Shown piece by piece: positions 30,784-42,766 of a stretch of DNA of 64,000 nt. A program made the translations under genes and the position numbers. Within the stretch, counting starts at the first letter, position 1, and every line of letters starts with the position of its first letter. Source of the DNA: Cyclaneusma minus (taxonomy: Eukaryota > Ascomycota > Leotiomycetes > Marthamycetales > Marthamycetaceae); the NCBI GenBank assembly GCA_037179335.1, contig JAKZHN010000020.1, forward strand, positions 1 to 64,000, written 5' to 3'. Under the pieces are notes generated by a model. The model searched no databases and was not told where the DNA came from. It was given only the letters and a program-made list of their open reading frames with translations.

Positions 30784-32301
30784 ATGCCTAGGAAAACGAC
30801 TAATAGAGCGGCTGAGAGCACAGCTGCGACTAATGGCAGTGTCCACTCCGAAAACTCAGCCAATCATACATCTAACTTAGAGCAACGGATAAAGAACCAG
30901 AGCAATGTTGTCGAACTTGCTTTCGATGATTCTACGCTGCCTCCAATGGACGGAGGAAAAGACGCATGGCTGTTTCTAGCAGCCGCATTCTTTGTCGAGA
31001 TCCTAGTTTTCGGTGAGTCCAAGCCTTGAGGTCACTAAGTAGCTTCCTATCATACTCACCTATTGAGAAATATAGGATTCAGCTTCTCATTTGGAGTCTT
31101 CCAAGATTACTATACCACCACCAAGCCATTCGCCGGTTCCTCAAATATTGCCACTGTTGGTGTCCTGGCAATGGTAAGAAAACACAGCAGATGCGACCTC
31201 GTATCGACTTTCCTCCTAATACTGACTGAACATCAGGGCCTCCCTTTAATCTGCACACCAATACTCCTCCCCATCTGCAGACGCTATCCCAAATGGGCTC
31301 GCTGGATGGCAATCACGGGCTTCATCGGCGCCATCTTATCCCACATCTCCAGCTCCTTCTGTACCAACATAACCCAGCTCATCGGAACCCAAGGCGTCCT
31401 CCTCGGCTTCAGCGGAAGCCTCGCCTTCTCCCCCTGCATCGTATACGCCGACCAATGGTTCGACAAGCGCAAAGGCCTAGCATTCGGCGTCATGGGAGCC
31501 GGGTCTGGTCTCGGAGGTGTATTTCTTCCCATCTTCCTCAACGCACTGCTTCGGAATGTAGGATATGCAAATACGTTTCGAATCTGGGCTTCTGTGCTCG
31601 TTGGGATCGGCATTCCATTGGCGTATTTCATAAGGCCTAGACTTCCGCCGTCGATGACGGAGAAGAAGCCATTTTGGAACCTGAGAGCTGCGAGGTCGCG
31701 CTTCTTTCTGCTCAATCAACTCGCAAATTTCATTCAGAGCGCGGGCTACTATCTCCCGGGCGTTTACATGCCTCACTACACTCATGAGGTGTTCGGTGCA
31801 TCATCATGGTTATCAACCTTGTCGCTCATGCTGCTCAACGTCAGCACCATCGCAGGCCTTGTGATCATGGGCTATTTCACAGATCGATGGAGCTCTCGAA
31901 CCTGTTGTCTCATTTCCGCCATCGGGACAACGGTTTCTGTACTTCTGTTCTGGGGCCTGTCGATGCATCTTGCCATGGTGTATGTATTTTGTGTATTTTT
32001 TGGTATGTTCGGGGGCTGCTGGCCGGCTATATGGCCAGCTCTTATGAGGGAAACCGCGCAGAGGAGCGAGCAGCGAGGACTTGGCCATGTGGATACTTTG
32101 ATGATATACTCTCTGCTTTCTGTTGGTAGAGGTTTCGGGAATGTCGTCTCGGGTCCTCTGAGCGATGCGCTTCTTACTGGGTGGCGATGGAAGGGAGAGT
32201 TGATTGGAGGCTACGGGAGCGGTTTTGGTGCGCTCATCGTCTTTTGCGGTCTGACCTCCTTTTTGAGCGGGATGAACACTCTGTGGTACCACCGGCTGTA
32301 A
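30784..32301 (+). CDS. MFS transporter, monocarboxylate-transporter-like
   Basis: Exons 30784-31012, 31076-31173 and 31237-32301; 463 residues. A ~60-residue polar N-terminus (Asn/Ser-rich) precedes DAWLFLAAAFFVEILVFGFS and the typical GVFQDYYTTTKPF opening of fungal MCT-like MFS proteins. About 12 hydrophobic segments follow, including GTQGVLLGFSGSLAFSPCIV, YADQWFDKRKGLAFGVMGAG (the conserved loop after TM4) and LLSVGRGFGNVVSGPLSDAL. It probably sits in the plasma membrane and moves monocarboxylates or related small molecules by proton symport; the substrate cannot be read from sequence. Not linked to a biosynthetic cluster here. Confidence 0.85.
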
Positions 32302-32539
32302 GGTTCGGATAATACTTGTTCCTAGTTTCGAATACCTATAGTCTTGTTAATAAGTTGCTAATTTGCTACGCGGGCTCTGTTTGCACAGTAGGGGAGCATT
32401 GGCGTGTAATTTCTGGTTGAATTACAACTAAAGCCTTGAAACGAACTTATTGCTAGAAAGTCGGACGCTGTGAAAAAACATCATTTCCTCATATCATTCC
32501 ATCTCCGTAATGCTCTACACACCCGCTACCCGCAACATC
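32302..32539. other. Intergenic region
   Basis: 3' flank of the MFS gene. No gene seen. Confidence 0.5.
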
Positions 32540-32724
32540 CTGGCGTTCTTCTGTCGATTGAAGGATGGTGTTCTTCCACCGATAGAAGGATCCACACTCG
32601 TCAGAAGTTAACTCTTCCATACGACACCCATCAATAGTAAACTACACTGGTCAGCAACATGCTTTGGTTGAATTTCAAATGAAAGCAGACACAAACTCAC
32701 CCCATGTCAATCTGCGCACAGGCA
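32540..32724 (-). pseudogene. Relic of an RZ-type zinc finger exon
   Basis: Past the stop of the gene at 32725 the minus strand still aligns with the end of the large helicase gene: CAT-TGA-TGC... where the helicase has CAT-TGG-TAC... (HWY). A matching intron follows (32700-32642, gtgagt to tgtag), and then an exon starting FTIDGCRMEELTSDECGSFY against FAIGECGMPMQEARCPECGA. Only part of the zinc-ligand pattern survives, so this finger is dead. Confidence 0.6.
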
Positions 32725-34501
32725 TCAATGCCCTGAATGTGTAGCGGTTTCGTGTCCGTGGCCATTGCCGTTTTGATGGTCGCTATTTTGTCGTTGTTGG
32801 TGGGTCGGTACTAAGTTCTGTCCCCATAGTCCAAGTGTGCTTTCAACGACCTTTGTAAGTTTAGTTGAACAAAGAATCGGAGAACTTTTGCACATCTCCT
32901 GAGCTTCTTCAACTAGCGCTTTCGCTTCTTTGAACATCCTGGTCGCTCCTTGAACGTCGAAGTTTTGACGTTGAGAATATTCATGTAACGAGTGCGCTAC
33001 TTGGGCATAGTAGAGACGTGCCTTGATGCCCAATTGGAGGAAATCTGCAGTTGCAGTTGTACAGTCCTTGATGAAATTGAGACAACTTTCGGGGAACGAT
33101 TTGAGGATTGACACCGAGCCTGAGAAGAAACGTTTGAATGCTACTATTGATGAGAACTTTCGAATAATGGCAAACACGTGAACTATCACGACTTGTTGGA
33201 GTCTCAGTTCGAGAAACCGTGCACCCATGGATGTTTGAAAGTCTGTATTGAATGCGGTGGCATGCGGGGGCATCGTCGACACCCTCTCCGTGTCGTATAA
33301 TGGACCGGGTTTTCTACTGGCTCTAACGGTCGCTTTGTTCTGTTCTTGGATGGCCTGGTGTTTTTCTGGGGTCTCTCCATGGAACGTACGAAGTGCTTGC
33401 AGGAGACCGTATGCGGGATTTCTAAAATATCGAAAAACCTTGATTTCTTTGCTGGAAGTGGTCGAGTCGGTAACATTGTTTCGACACCCTTCCAGATCGC
33501 TTTCGAACTCGTCAATTATGCTATCGAGTTTCTGGAGATCTTCTCCGCCGCTGAGCCGGAAGTCGTTCGAATTTGCAGCGGCCAAAACCTGGAATGTGTC
33601 AGTACCTATGAAAGTATTTCACTTCCCAAAGGACTCCGAATCATGGAGGTGGTGTAGCGTGCTCAGGAGAGAAGTTTGCAGGAACGCCGAGCTTATAGAA
33701 TAGACCATTCACTCCATGTTTGGCAGGCCCTCCGGAACTTGGTGCTTCGCCTTGGAGTCCGGGACTCCGAATTTTTCCGATAGCTCTTTTGGCTCCTGGA
33801 AGATGCAAGCTTCATGAGCAGAGATAGTTCGTGTAAGGTGGACTCAGCCGAAGATGAAGGGAACATCGAGGAGTGTAGGGAAGCTTAGGTAGCGCAGGGG
33901 AAGTCAGGTCGAGACACACCATTCAAGAACAAAGAAATACGAAGCATACCTTACAAATCCTTCCGTGGCAATCGCCGCAAGCTTCAGAGTGACATAAGTG
34001 GGGACATGTGTGATAGCATTTACCATAGCGACGTCCACAGATCTTTGGGCACGCGATGTGACCGTAAGGACCTCTGCAAATGCCATAAGGTCCTGTACAG
34101 TAGTGACCGCAAGAAAGCAGAGTTCCACAGCATTCCCAGCACATTGTGTGGCCTCGAGGGCCATTGCAAGTGCCACAAACTCCTCTACAAGCATGGCCGC
34201 ACCCAAGAATGATTCCACAGGTCCCAGTGCACGGTTTGTGGAAGGGAGGAATTCCGTAGGCTTGAATAGCTCTGCAAGTGCCACAAGTCCCTGTACAAGA
34301 ATTGTTGCAGGAAAGAATAGAGCCGCAAGTTGCCCGGCACCATTTGTGCCTGTGAGGACCTCTGCAAGTGCCGCAAGTTCCTGTACAAGTACTAGTATGG
34401 CCGCAGGAAAGCATACCTTGGCAAGGTGTCGGGCATGAGAGTTCCCCAAGGGTATTCCTCGCCGTAACAGCGACACCGCCGAGACAGGAGTCGCAAGGCA
34501 T
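32725..34501 (-). CDS. Short NFX1-type zinc finger protein, partial paralogue of the neighbouring helicase
   Basis: Two exons on the minus strand: 34501-33950 and 33588-32725; 471 residues. Exon 1 is a chain of NFX1-type repeats (CPTPCQGMLSCGHTSTCTGT, CGTCRGPHRHKWCRATCGSI, CGIILGCGHACRGVCGTCNG), each Cys/His-rich and predicted to bind zinc. Exon 2 is helical and matches the region after the NFX1 repeats in the 1958-residue helicase next door: KARLYYAQVAHSLHEYSQRQ against EARIYYARVAQSYSSYCFAR, and ATHSGH against ATHSGH at the end. No helicase domain is present, and the reading frame stops exactly where the RZ finger should begin. A duplicated helicase gene that lost its N-terminal two thirds and its last domain is the likely origin. 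The long intron (33589-33949, 361 bp) may hide a small exon. Confidence 0.7.
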
Positions 34502-35105
34502 CTTGACTGCTGGATAGTTGGAGTAACAATGGCGTGTGAAGATGTGTAATGAGCGGCGTGCGGTGTGAAAGTGACAAGCGATGGTGCTTTGGATATGACC
34601 ACGTAGAAATGTCGGTTGTTGAAAGAATGGCGTGTGAAGTTGTGAAGTGAGCGGTGTGTTGAACCTGAAGGAAGTAATAATTCTCCGCGTAAACATGACG
34701 GCAAGCAGGCACGAGCTTGAGGGTGCGGATGTTTGGTTGCCTGCACGATCTGAGTTCTGAGGTGACATAACCTTCCCACCATGGAAGTTTTGCTGGGAAG
34801 GTACATCGGAAGTCTTCGCGCGAACGTGCTTTCCATCCCCATCCTCCACCCGGCTGCAGCCTCGGTCCCAACCCAGCCCCTGACCTGTACCAAACAATTC
34901 AGTAGACCTAACTCGGAGCTATCATGACCGAATCAACTAACATATTTGAGAATTTAGAAGTCGAAAATCAATTATCTACAAAATTGGTGGTTCTACACCT
35001 CAATTGAACTCTACAGCCACGTGTAATCACGTGGCTTCTGCCTCCCAGCCCACGCCTAGCCTTGCCATAAGTACCCAAAAACGCAATTGTTCTTTCAAGC
35101 GGTGA
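34502..35105. other. Intergenic region
   Basis: Upstream of the short NFX1 gene. Minus-strand frames extend to about 34897, with several loosely repeated 70-80 bp segments (gtgaagatgtgtaatgagcg, gtgaagttgtgaagtgagcg at about 34540 and 34630), but no convincing exon. An inverted cacgtgtaatcacgtgg lies at 35018-35034. Confidence 0.45.
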
Positions 35106-35199
35106 CAGGCTCCTTAGCGCAATGGTTTGCGCACTTTGGTGTATATTCTAGATAGGGAGCAAAGTGCCCAGGGTTGTAACCGCTTACCTGGGAAAAAAA
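35106..35199 (+). other. tRNA-like element (no acceptor stem)
   Basis: A box-like TAGCGCAATGG (35115-35125) lies in a D-arm-like hairpin (GCGC/GCGC, 35117-35132). It is followed by a perfect 8-bp stem GCACTTTG/CAAAGTGC (35131-35138 and 35160-35167) with a 21-nt loop, like an anticodon arm with an intron, and a third stem CCCAGG/CCTGGG (35167-35172 and 35187-35192). The B box is degenerate (GGTTGTAACC) and the ends do not form a standard acceptor. A decayed tRNA or tRNA-derived element is likely. Confidence 0.35.
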
Positions 35200-35482
35200 G
35201 AAATGACCTCTCGAGGGGGTTACTTACATTCGCAGCCTAAGACGGGTTGGGGGTGCATGTAAAACCGGGAGACTTGGTTTTTTTTGCCCCTTTTTGAGAC
35301 CTTTTTCCGGCACTAGAGAGGTGGGAAGTTCTCCTGATTTTGGACAAGTAGCATTCACGCCCAATTACGAACTCAAAATTCAATACTTACAAAATCCAAT
35401 GCCTTTCATTTGAGTAAACAAAGGTGAAAAGTCATCATCCAAATACATGAATTAGTTTCCCAGACACACCAGCCCGTCGTCT

Positions 35483-38400
35483 TCAGTCTTCCATATTGGT
35501 AGCTCTCGTCATACCTGCGACAGGTACGTGAGATTGGCCACCAATTCGCGCTCCACACTCAGGACAGCGAGCCTCTTGCATAGGCATTCCACATTCACCG
35601 ATTGCAAACTTGAGAATTGTTAGAAAACTAGATCTTGACCGGAAAGAGAGCACAACTTACCGGATGACCATTCGCGCAGTTGTACCAATGTCCAGAGTGA
35701 GTGGCGATGCCCCCTTTCCCGCTGACCATTGCTGCCTTGATAGCAGCTATCTCATCAGCAGTAACAGGCTGGTAGTAATCTCTCGCAAGAATCTCGAGCA
35801 TTCCCTCAACTGCCGCTTTAAGCTCTGCCGAGCCCTGAAAGGGTTGCTTGCATAACTCCAAAGCTTCTTGAAGTAGAGCTTCTACATGGTTCCTTCTTTC
35901 GATTGCCAACTCCATGTCAATACTTCTCGCGAAGCAATAGGAACTGTATGACTGCGCTACCCGTGCGTAATAGATTCTTGCCTCGACATTGAGTTTCGGA
36001 AGGCTCATTGCAGCAGATTCAATGATAAATTCAGAGCATTTCTTGAAAAAGGTTGTAACATGTGGACCAGGATTCAAGTCTGTCAGGCCAGAGGGACTGT
36101 CGTCTCCCAGCTCTCGGGCTCGAAGAATGTTGGATAGCTCTTCTGGTATGAGAATGGCTTGGAGCTTGAGCTGAAGAGCTCGTCCGCCGAAGGATATCCG
36201 GCGGTCGAGGGCGATTGGTTGGTCCTCGGTTTCGTCGCTGATGTTGAGCCGGGCCATCTGTTCGTCAACTGCGATATTTCGCTGAGATTTCACAGTGGCG
36301 TCGTGCAGTTTTCGTACAGGCTGGTGTCTGTCGGCCGTCTCTATCAAAAATCTGTTGAGACGGCCAGCCAGATGTCCTCCTTTCGCGGCTCGCTTCCTGA
36401 TGTCTGCAGCCTTCATACTCTCCCGATCTCCATCCTGGAGTTCTTCTTCGAAATTCTGGATCGACGCATCTAGTTCTTGCAAACGCTCTTTGCCGCTGAC
36501 CATGAAGCGCTTGGACATCTCATCGATGACAGCTCTGTTAACAATACGATTGTAGCGCCGAGTAGCAAATTGTCGAATGGGTCTGCGACAATCAGGACAT
36601 TGAGGGATCGCCTTAGCGAGCTCATGAGATGCGTCTTTCAACCCGAAGTAATCACCCTCGACATCTTGCTCGTAGACTTCTGACATTCCCATGAGACCAT
36701 CTAGTGTCTCCGCGGTGAAGAAGTGTCCGCAACTGAGCACCACAATGGGATCTTCGTCAAGGTTGATCTCCTCGTAAGTCTTAAATTCGAGCATGTCGAC
36801 CCGGTCATTCTTTCTGGTCTGTGTGCAGAGTTGGCAGTATTGAATGTCAGGACAAACTTCGCCGCAAACTGTAGGACACTGATGACCACAGCTCAAAAGT
36901 AGAGAACATCTCTGATTGCATGGTAATCGGTCGCACGGTGCAGAGCATGGTAGCGAGCAAGATCCTTGATGCTCGCATTCCCAAATGCACTTTTCGACGC
37001 AGGGAGCGCATGGCTCGTAGCACTTTTTGTCGCAGACGGAGTGCGGACACTTGACCTCGCATTTCAATTGGCATAATCCACACGGACTTCCATCGTGACA
37101 GGGGCTATGGCACGTATGATTGCAAGTCCCTTGTGCCCGGCCACAGACCTTCTCGCATTTCTTGTGTCCCTCTTGCCCGGAACAAATTCCGCATGTCCCT
37201 GTACATGGATGTCCACATGGCAAGATCGTTGAACATGGAGAGGGGCACTTGAACAGTCCAGAGGTGACATCTTTGCAGCATGGCACGGTAACTTCATGGT
37301 CACAAGGCGTCGTCTTGAGCGTGGGAGCATTGCAAAAGACTTTGCTAAGGTCTTGGGTCTGGTGACAGGCAAGTTCGCTTTTGATATGGCCACAAGGAAG
37401 AGGAACTCGCGGTAATTTGACTCGGCACAATCCACAATCTTCGCCACATATTTTTGGGCACTGATGGCCGCAAACCTTATGTAGGCGTTCGCATGGCTGG
37501 TTACAGTGGAATGCTCGATGAAGCTGGTTGCTATGGCATTTACTGGTGCATTCTGTGAGGTCTACATGTTAGTATGGGACGCTGAGGACGATTGAGGTGG
37601 CCGATAAAAGGGGCAGGACTTACGGTGGCCACAGTCCAATCGCTTGTCACATGGAAGTCTGCACCCCCCTTCCGGACTTAGCAAATCGAAGTCCTCCGGT
37701 TCTCTTATTTGAGGGCACATATCAGGGTGCCTGGGACAAAGTAACTCAATGGAATCTCCCACAGCGTTGTCGGCTCGAAGCATTCCCAAAACCTTTTCCC
37801 ACATGGGGACGTTGGAATATGTCCCAGAATTTCCGATCAGGTACATCCCATGTTGAGCGCGGCTCAGAAGAACATTGATCCGGTTAGTCGTTTTCAGAAA
37901 GCCGACCTTCCTTTGCTTGTTACTTCGGACAAGTGATACGATGATAACCTGAGCCTCTTCTCCCTGGAAATTGTCTACTGTTGCAATTCTCAGAAGCTCA
38001 GAGAGCTGCTTGCGCTGGATCATGGAAGAATTGGCCGTTTCGGGATTGCTTCCGCTATCCAGCTCGAACCCGTCTCGGACTAGGTCTACAGATGACATGT
38101 TAGCAAGAGTTGACACGGGACCAATTAGCTCTTCTCACCCTCTTGGTCTCGGTCGCTGAGCACTATCTCAAAATCTTTTCGCAGTTTTTGCCTCAATTTC
38201 ATCAATTGGCCTGTGTATGGCGTGAGGACCGCAATCTGTTTGGAGTTGTAAACCCCTTGACGAATGATGTGGCGAACCAGGGCTCTCGTCATATTGGCCT
38301 CCCATTCGTTACTTTTCGACTTTCCGTCCTGGTCCGCTGCCGCACCGTCTTCAGAATGTGTGTGGTCAAGCCAAAAGACGTTCTTACGCATACCAACAAT

Positions 38401-41400
38401 ATCGGGCAGATCCTTAGTGCTTTCGTGGTCAACGAGCCTTGGATACAGGGTGTTCCGGACGAGCTTGGAAATTTCCGGCCGCATACGCCGCTGGATGTTG
38501 AGCTGTGAGATGGGGAATGGAGCTTGGTTGCCATCTGGAGCACAAAGTCTTTCAAACTGGCTTCGATCAAGTTTGTAAGCTTGACCTTTGGCACTTTCCA
38601 GAGACAAGTCAGTGAAGTTGGTGATTTGAGGACGCAGCTGCTGGTGATCCCCAATTTGGATCACATGCTCTACGCTCGGAAACAACGTAGACAGCATATG
38701 CGCTTCGAGAACTTCGCCTGCTTCTTCGCAAATGATGACTTTCGACGAAATACCACGGAATGATGTGATTTTGCGGGCGAGTCCGGACGTGGTTACTCCA
38801 ATAACTTCTGCTGTCTGCATCACTCGAAGATCCGATTCCTCATGTATGTCGTTGATCTTTTTCTGCACCTTCTCACAGTTTTCTAGGTAGTCGAAAAGCT
38901 CGTTGGCAATGTTGGCGCTGATGGTATTGATCCAAGATTTGATGAGTGCATGCCGTTCGCTTCGACTCAGTGAGTGAACATTCTCGGAGGCTCGATCGTG
39001 GAGATGAGTGCGCTGCGCTGTTCTCAAATTGTGACTTGGGCCGTTGTTTTCATCCCCTGTAAGTGGAGGCCCAGCCCAAATCTCGAATGGTTCTCGGCCG
39101 ACCTGCTGAAAACCTTCTTCATCGACTTTGAGAAACTGTTGGTGGATCCTTGGATAGAATGCTTTCAGATAATCCGAGAATCCATTCCATTTGTACCTCT
39201 GAAGGTTTTGCAACATGCGCAGATTGCCCATGATAGACTGCTGATTAGTGTCCAACTCCTTGTATGCGGTAGCCAAGAGGTAACCTTCCATCCTTGTCTT
39301 GCCTTCAGATGCTGCAACGACCCTTAGGTTCTTCCCCTGTAGTCTGTCTGACTTGCTTTGGCCGCCAACTCGAATGACACGCTCAACGCCGATATCCAGA
39401 AGATGCTCCACTTCACGAGCGTTAGCTGCGACTAAAGTATTTATAGACAGAGGAAACTAAGAAACCTACGAAACTGATCAAGGGCGTGATTTGTGTAGCA
39501 GCTGTCTAGTATTAGCCAAATACACATGGATATGGCGACATTTGGTTTGGTTTTGGGCCCGGTGTTGGGGGTTTGGACGCCACAACTTACACAACAACAA
39601 CTGGGCCCATATTAGCCTTTTCGCTGTTTTCAAGTAGAACTCTCATCAACTGAACACCCAAAAAGCTTTTTCCGGTGCCAGGTGGCCCTTGAATAAGAAC
39701 GAATTCTTGGGTGAGGGCATTCAAGAGGGCTTCGCACTGGCCCCTGTCAAGTGTTGTCTGTTGTTCAAGTTGCGAGACGGCGTTACGATCGCCAGAGCCT
39801 TTTTGCGGGTCGATAGTGAGAACTTGGCTGCGGTCCTTCAATATTGAAGTCAAGCTGAAATTGAAATTTGCCCGCTGCGCATACAAAGGGGGCGGGACTT
39901 GTGGCTTTGGTGCACCGGGGGTCGTAAGCTGTGGGACGATCCAATTGTGGAATGGCATTTGACCGAAGCGCTGCATAGTTTGGAGGTTCTTGAGAATTGG
40001 CACGAATGTTGGAAGCAGAATTCCAGGAAGCTCAACCAAGATGCTTGGAACCTCGGCGCGGCGTGAAAAGAGATCGATGACTGCCTCAAAACTTGTTTGC
40101 TGGGGAGACTGTAGAGAAGCACTGATTGTGGCAACACCGGCGGCGAGACCGTAGGCATCATCAGGGTCGATAGATTTTCTGGCAACTGTGAAGAAAAGCG
40201 GAGCTGCTGTGCCCTCTTTGTAAGAGACAAGACACATCAACGTACCCTCCTCAAGACGTTTCGACTCTTTCCACCACTTACTTCGATCTTGCTCGCTTTT
40301 CTTTCTCAAGTTCTGTGGCTGAGCGAACTCTATACTACTCAGTAGACCCCCACGACGGTCGTACTCGAGCCAGCTTATTCGCGCCTCTGAGTAGACTCTG
40401 GCTCGGAAATTGTCCAGATGCAGTTTACCGACATAAAGAGTGGCCGGTTCGGTCTCGATGGCGTGCATTAGACCACCCAGGGCATTTTTGAGCTCGCCGA
40501 AGATATCGTGCCGTAGCAGACGGAAATGAGTATCCAGCCAACGTTCCACGCCGCTTAGGAAATGAGGTTGAGCAGGATCGGTAGAAGGCAAAAACTCCAT
40601 GTGGTTGCTTCTGATCTCGTCTTCGGTCGGAATGATGTGGATGTCAGCTATGTCCAGCTTATCGTTGTCATGACGGTCAAGGGGTAACTTGATCTCAGCG
40701 GGGTATGTCGATGTAGGAAAGGCGTGATGTAGCTCCGTCGTAGAAGTATCGGCTGTTGTATCAAGCCGACCAGCTGCTCGGTCGATCATGCGGCGAAGTT
40801 CTCCACAGCGACTTCTGACAACAGCAGCTGAGACTGAGTCACGGGTCTCAAGTGTCTGGGCGCAGGTTTCGATGTCGCCAACAAGCCTGGGCAGCTCTTC
40901 ATTGAAAACCAGCCTCTGTACTCTCCTAACAAGCTCTCGCAAGCAAGTCGTCAGGGGCACGAGCACATCTTCCTTGATGGATTCGGAAACCTCGATGACG
41001 CTGTTTATTCCTTGCTGGAGGCAACGAATCATCGAGTCGAAAAAGGGAATAGCATATTGGCCACCACTTCCGCTCACGACACTGTAAAGGTCCCCCACGG
41101 CAGTATCGATAGAGAGGGATTTCAAGATGTTAGGGTGCGCGATGACCCTCAGGAATTGGTGCGCCATACGAAGAAACTGCTGTGGGTCACGAGTATCAGG
41201 GTTGATTGTCAGGATCCTTCGAATATGCTGAAAGCCGCAATATTGTTCGTCCACGAGATCCCGAATGAGTGTCTGCCTCATGTTGTTGTCCTTGCCAGCC
41301 ATTATAGCCGCGGCACGGCTCCAGAATGGTTCCGTCATTGATGCGTACTGTGGAGGGTCCCTGAGCAGACGTTTCCAGGCAGAATATTCGGCGCGATTTC

Positions 41401-41674
41401 TCTCATCTGCAGGATTGACACTGGCTTGGTTCGTGCCATTAAAGGCCCCGCGTGGATGACCACGGCCCCTTCCACGCGAAGATCCTCTTCCTCGATGTTG
41501 TCCCAGGCCAGTATCAACATCACCAGTCGCACTGTTCCAATCAGCTGCGTGTTGCCCACGTCCCCTTCCACTCTGCCATGATGTTCCGCCGCGCCACGGA
41601 CCCGAACCATTCCCCCTTCCACCGCGGCCGCGGCCTCCACCACGCCAATCACCTCCTGATCTTCCGTTATGCAT
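35483..41674 (-). CDS. SF1 RNA helicase with NFX1 repeats and RZ finger (ZNFX1/Hrr1 type)
   Basis: Six exons on the minus strand: 41674-39591, 39501-39470, 39410-38139, 38085-37624, 37561-35661 and 35608-35483; 1958 residues, all joins in phase. The N-terminus is Gly/Arg-rich with RGG repeats (GGGRGRGGRGNGSG), typical of RNA binding. The helicase core has Walker A GPPGTGKS (about 663-670), CYTNHALDQFLEHLLDIG (Ia), ICEEAGEVLEAH (motif II), QIGDHQQLRPQ (III), ATVDNFQGEEAQVIIVSLVR (V) and NVLLSRAQHG (VI). A run of NFX1-type Cys/His repeats follows (CGHPCTGTCGICSGQEGHKK and others), then a C-terminal RZ finger ATHSGHWYNCANGHP with FAIGECGMPMQEARCPECGA. This is the layout of animal ZNFX1 and S. 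pombe Hrr1, which work in small-RNA amplification and RNAi heterochromatin; such a role here is inference. Intact, unlike its short neighbour. Confidence 0.92.
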
Positions 41675-42766
41675 CTGTACCCAATGGCCGGATCAGCCTG
41701 GCGAGGCCCGCGATTGGAAGTCTTTATCGTCTGTGGTGGTGGTGCTGGGTCGACCTCTTGCTATGTAGTGAAAGTCAGATTTGACACTTTGAGCGGGGAG
41801 GCATGCTAACTTACAAAACACAAATACTTCGCCCTCAAGTTGAATGTCAAAGGTGACAGCGTTTGCAGTTCATTTCACGAGGTTTCCCGCTGCTTCCTGT
41901 GCCGTCATGATGATTCCGCTGCTCTTCCGGTCGTACAGTTGCGTTTGTCTTCCATGCGGATAGCCGGCAACAGATACAGGAAACATTGTTAAAAGACAAA
42001 GCCACCAGTTCAGTATCAGAATGTATCAGAATCAACAAACTGTGCTCTTGTCTTACATGTACACCGAAACATCTCGTAACTTCCGGGATTCAAGACAGAT
42101 AAGAAAAGTATCAGCGTGTCGATCAAAAGTAAAAACCCCACCGCCTCGCAGCTCCAAACATGTACTTTCATGTGAGAAATTAAACGAGGACCTTTCAGAC
42201 TCCAGAGTCCAGGCTCTTGTCGCAATTGAGCATCTGCACGGTTATAAAATAAAGAGTACAAAGAAATTTGCTTCTCGTAGGCCATGAAGAGTTGTTGTAA
42301 GCTAATCATATACTAGAAACGTGCGAAAAGGAATAGATGAGAATACACGTACCCTCAGCTGATGACTGTGGCATCATGATCATCGAACAGATAGCCTTAG
42401 AGAACCACGTGGTCCGACATGGCCTTTTGAGTTCACCACAAAGCCAATTCTCGGACTGTTCTCCGAATAAAGATGCAGCAAACTTTCCTGCGTCAAGTCC
42501 AATCGCGTGCAACCTCGAAGCAAGCTTTCCGAATTCTGCCGAAAGGCATAAGTATTGGAACAACTCAATTGGTCAGACACCTGTCAATTGAACAGAAACC
42601 CCTCAAGTGGGCAGAAACCCCTCGAGTGACTAGAAGCTCCTCGATTCACCAGATAAAGCTTCGCAACTGGTAGAAAGCGTTCCAGTGACCGAAACCCCTC
42701 AAGTGAGGAATGCGCCGAATGGAGAAACATCCATACCATCCCTCATATGCCACTAGTCCCCGGACA
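41675..42766. other. Intergenic region
   Basis: Upstream of the helicase gene and downstream of the permease gene. No convincing gene; a degenerate minisatellite lies at 42590-42705. Confidence 0.5.
42590..42705 (+). repeat. Degenerate ~20-bp minisatellite, about six copies
   Basis: The unit cagaaacccctcaagtgggc is followed by cagaaacccctcgagtgact and then three increasingly changed copies, ending with accgaaacccctcaagtgag. Outer copies are the best preserved. Confidence 0.6.

Noticed and set aside
33904..34893. 329-residue minus-strand frame
   Set aside because: Alternative frame of the NFX1-repeat exon; the Cys/His periodicity is in the other frame.
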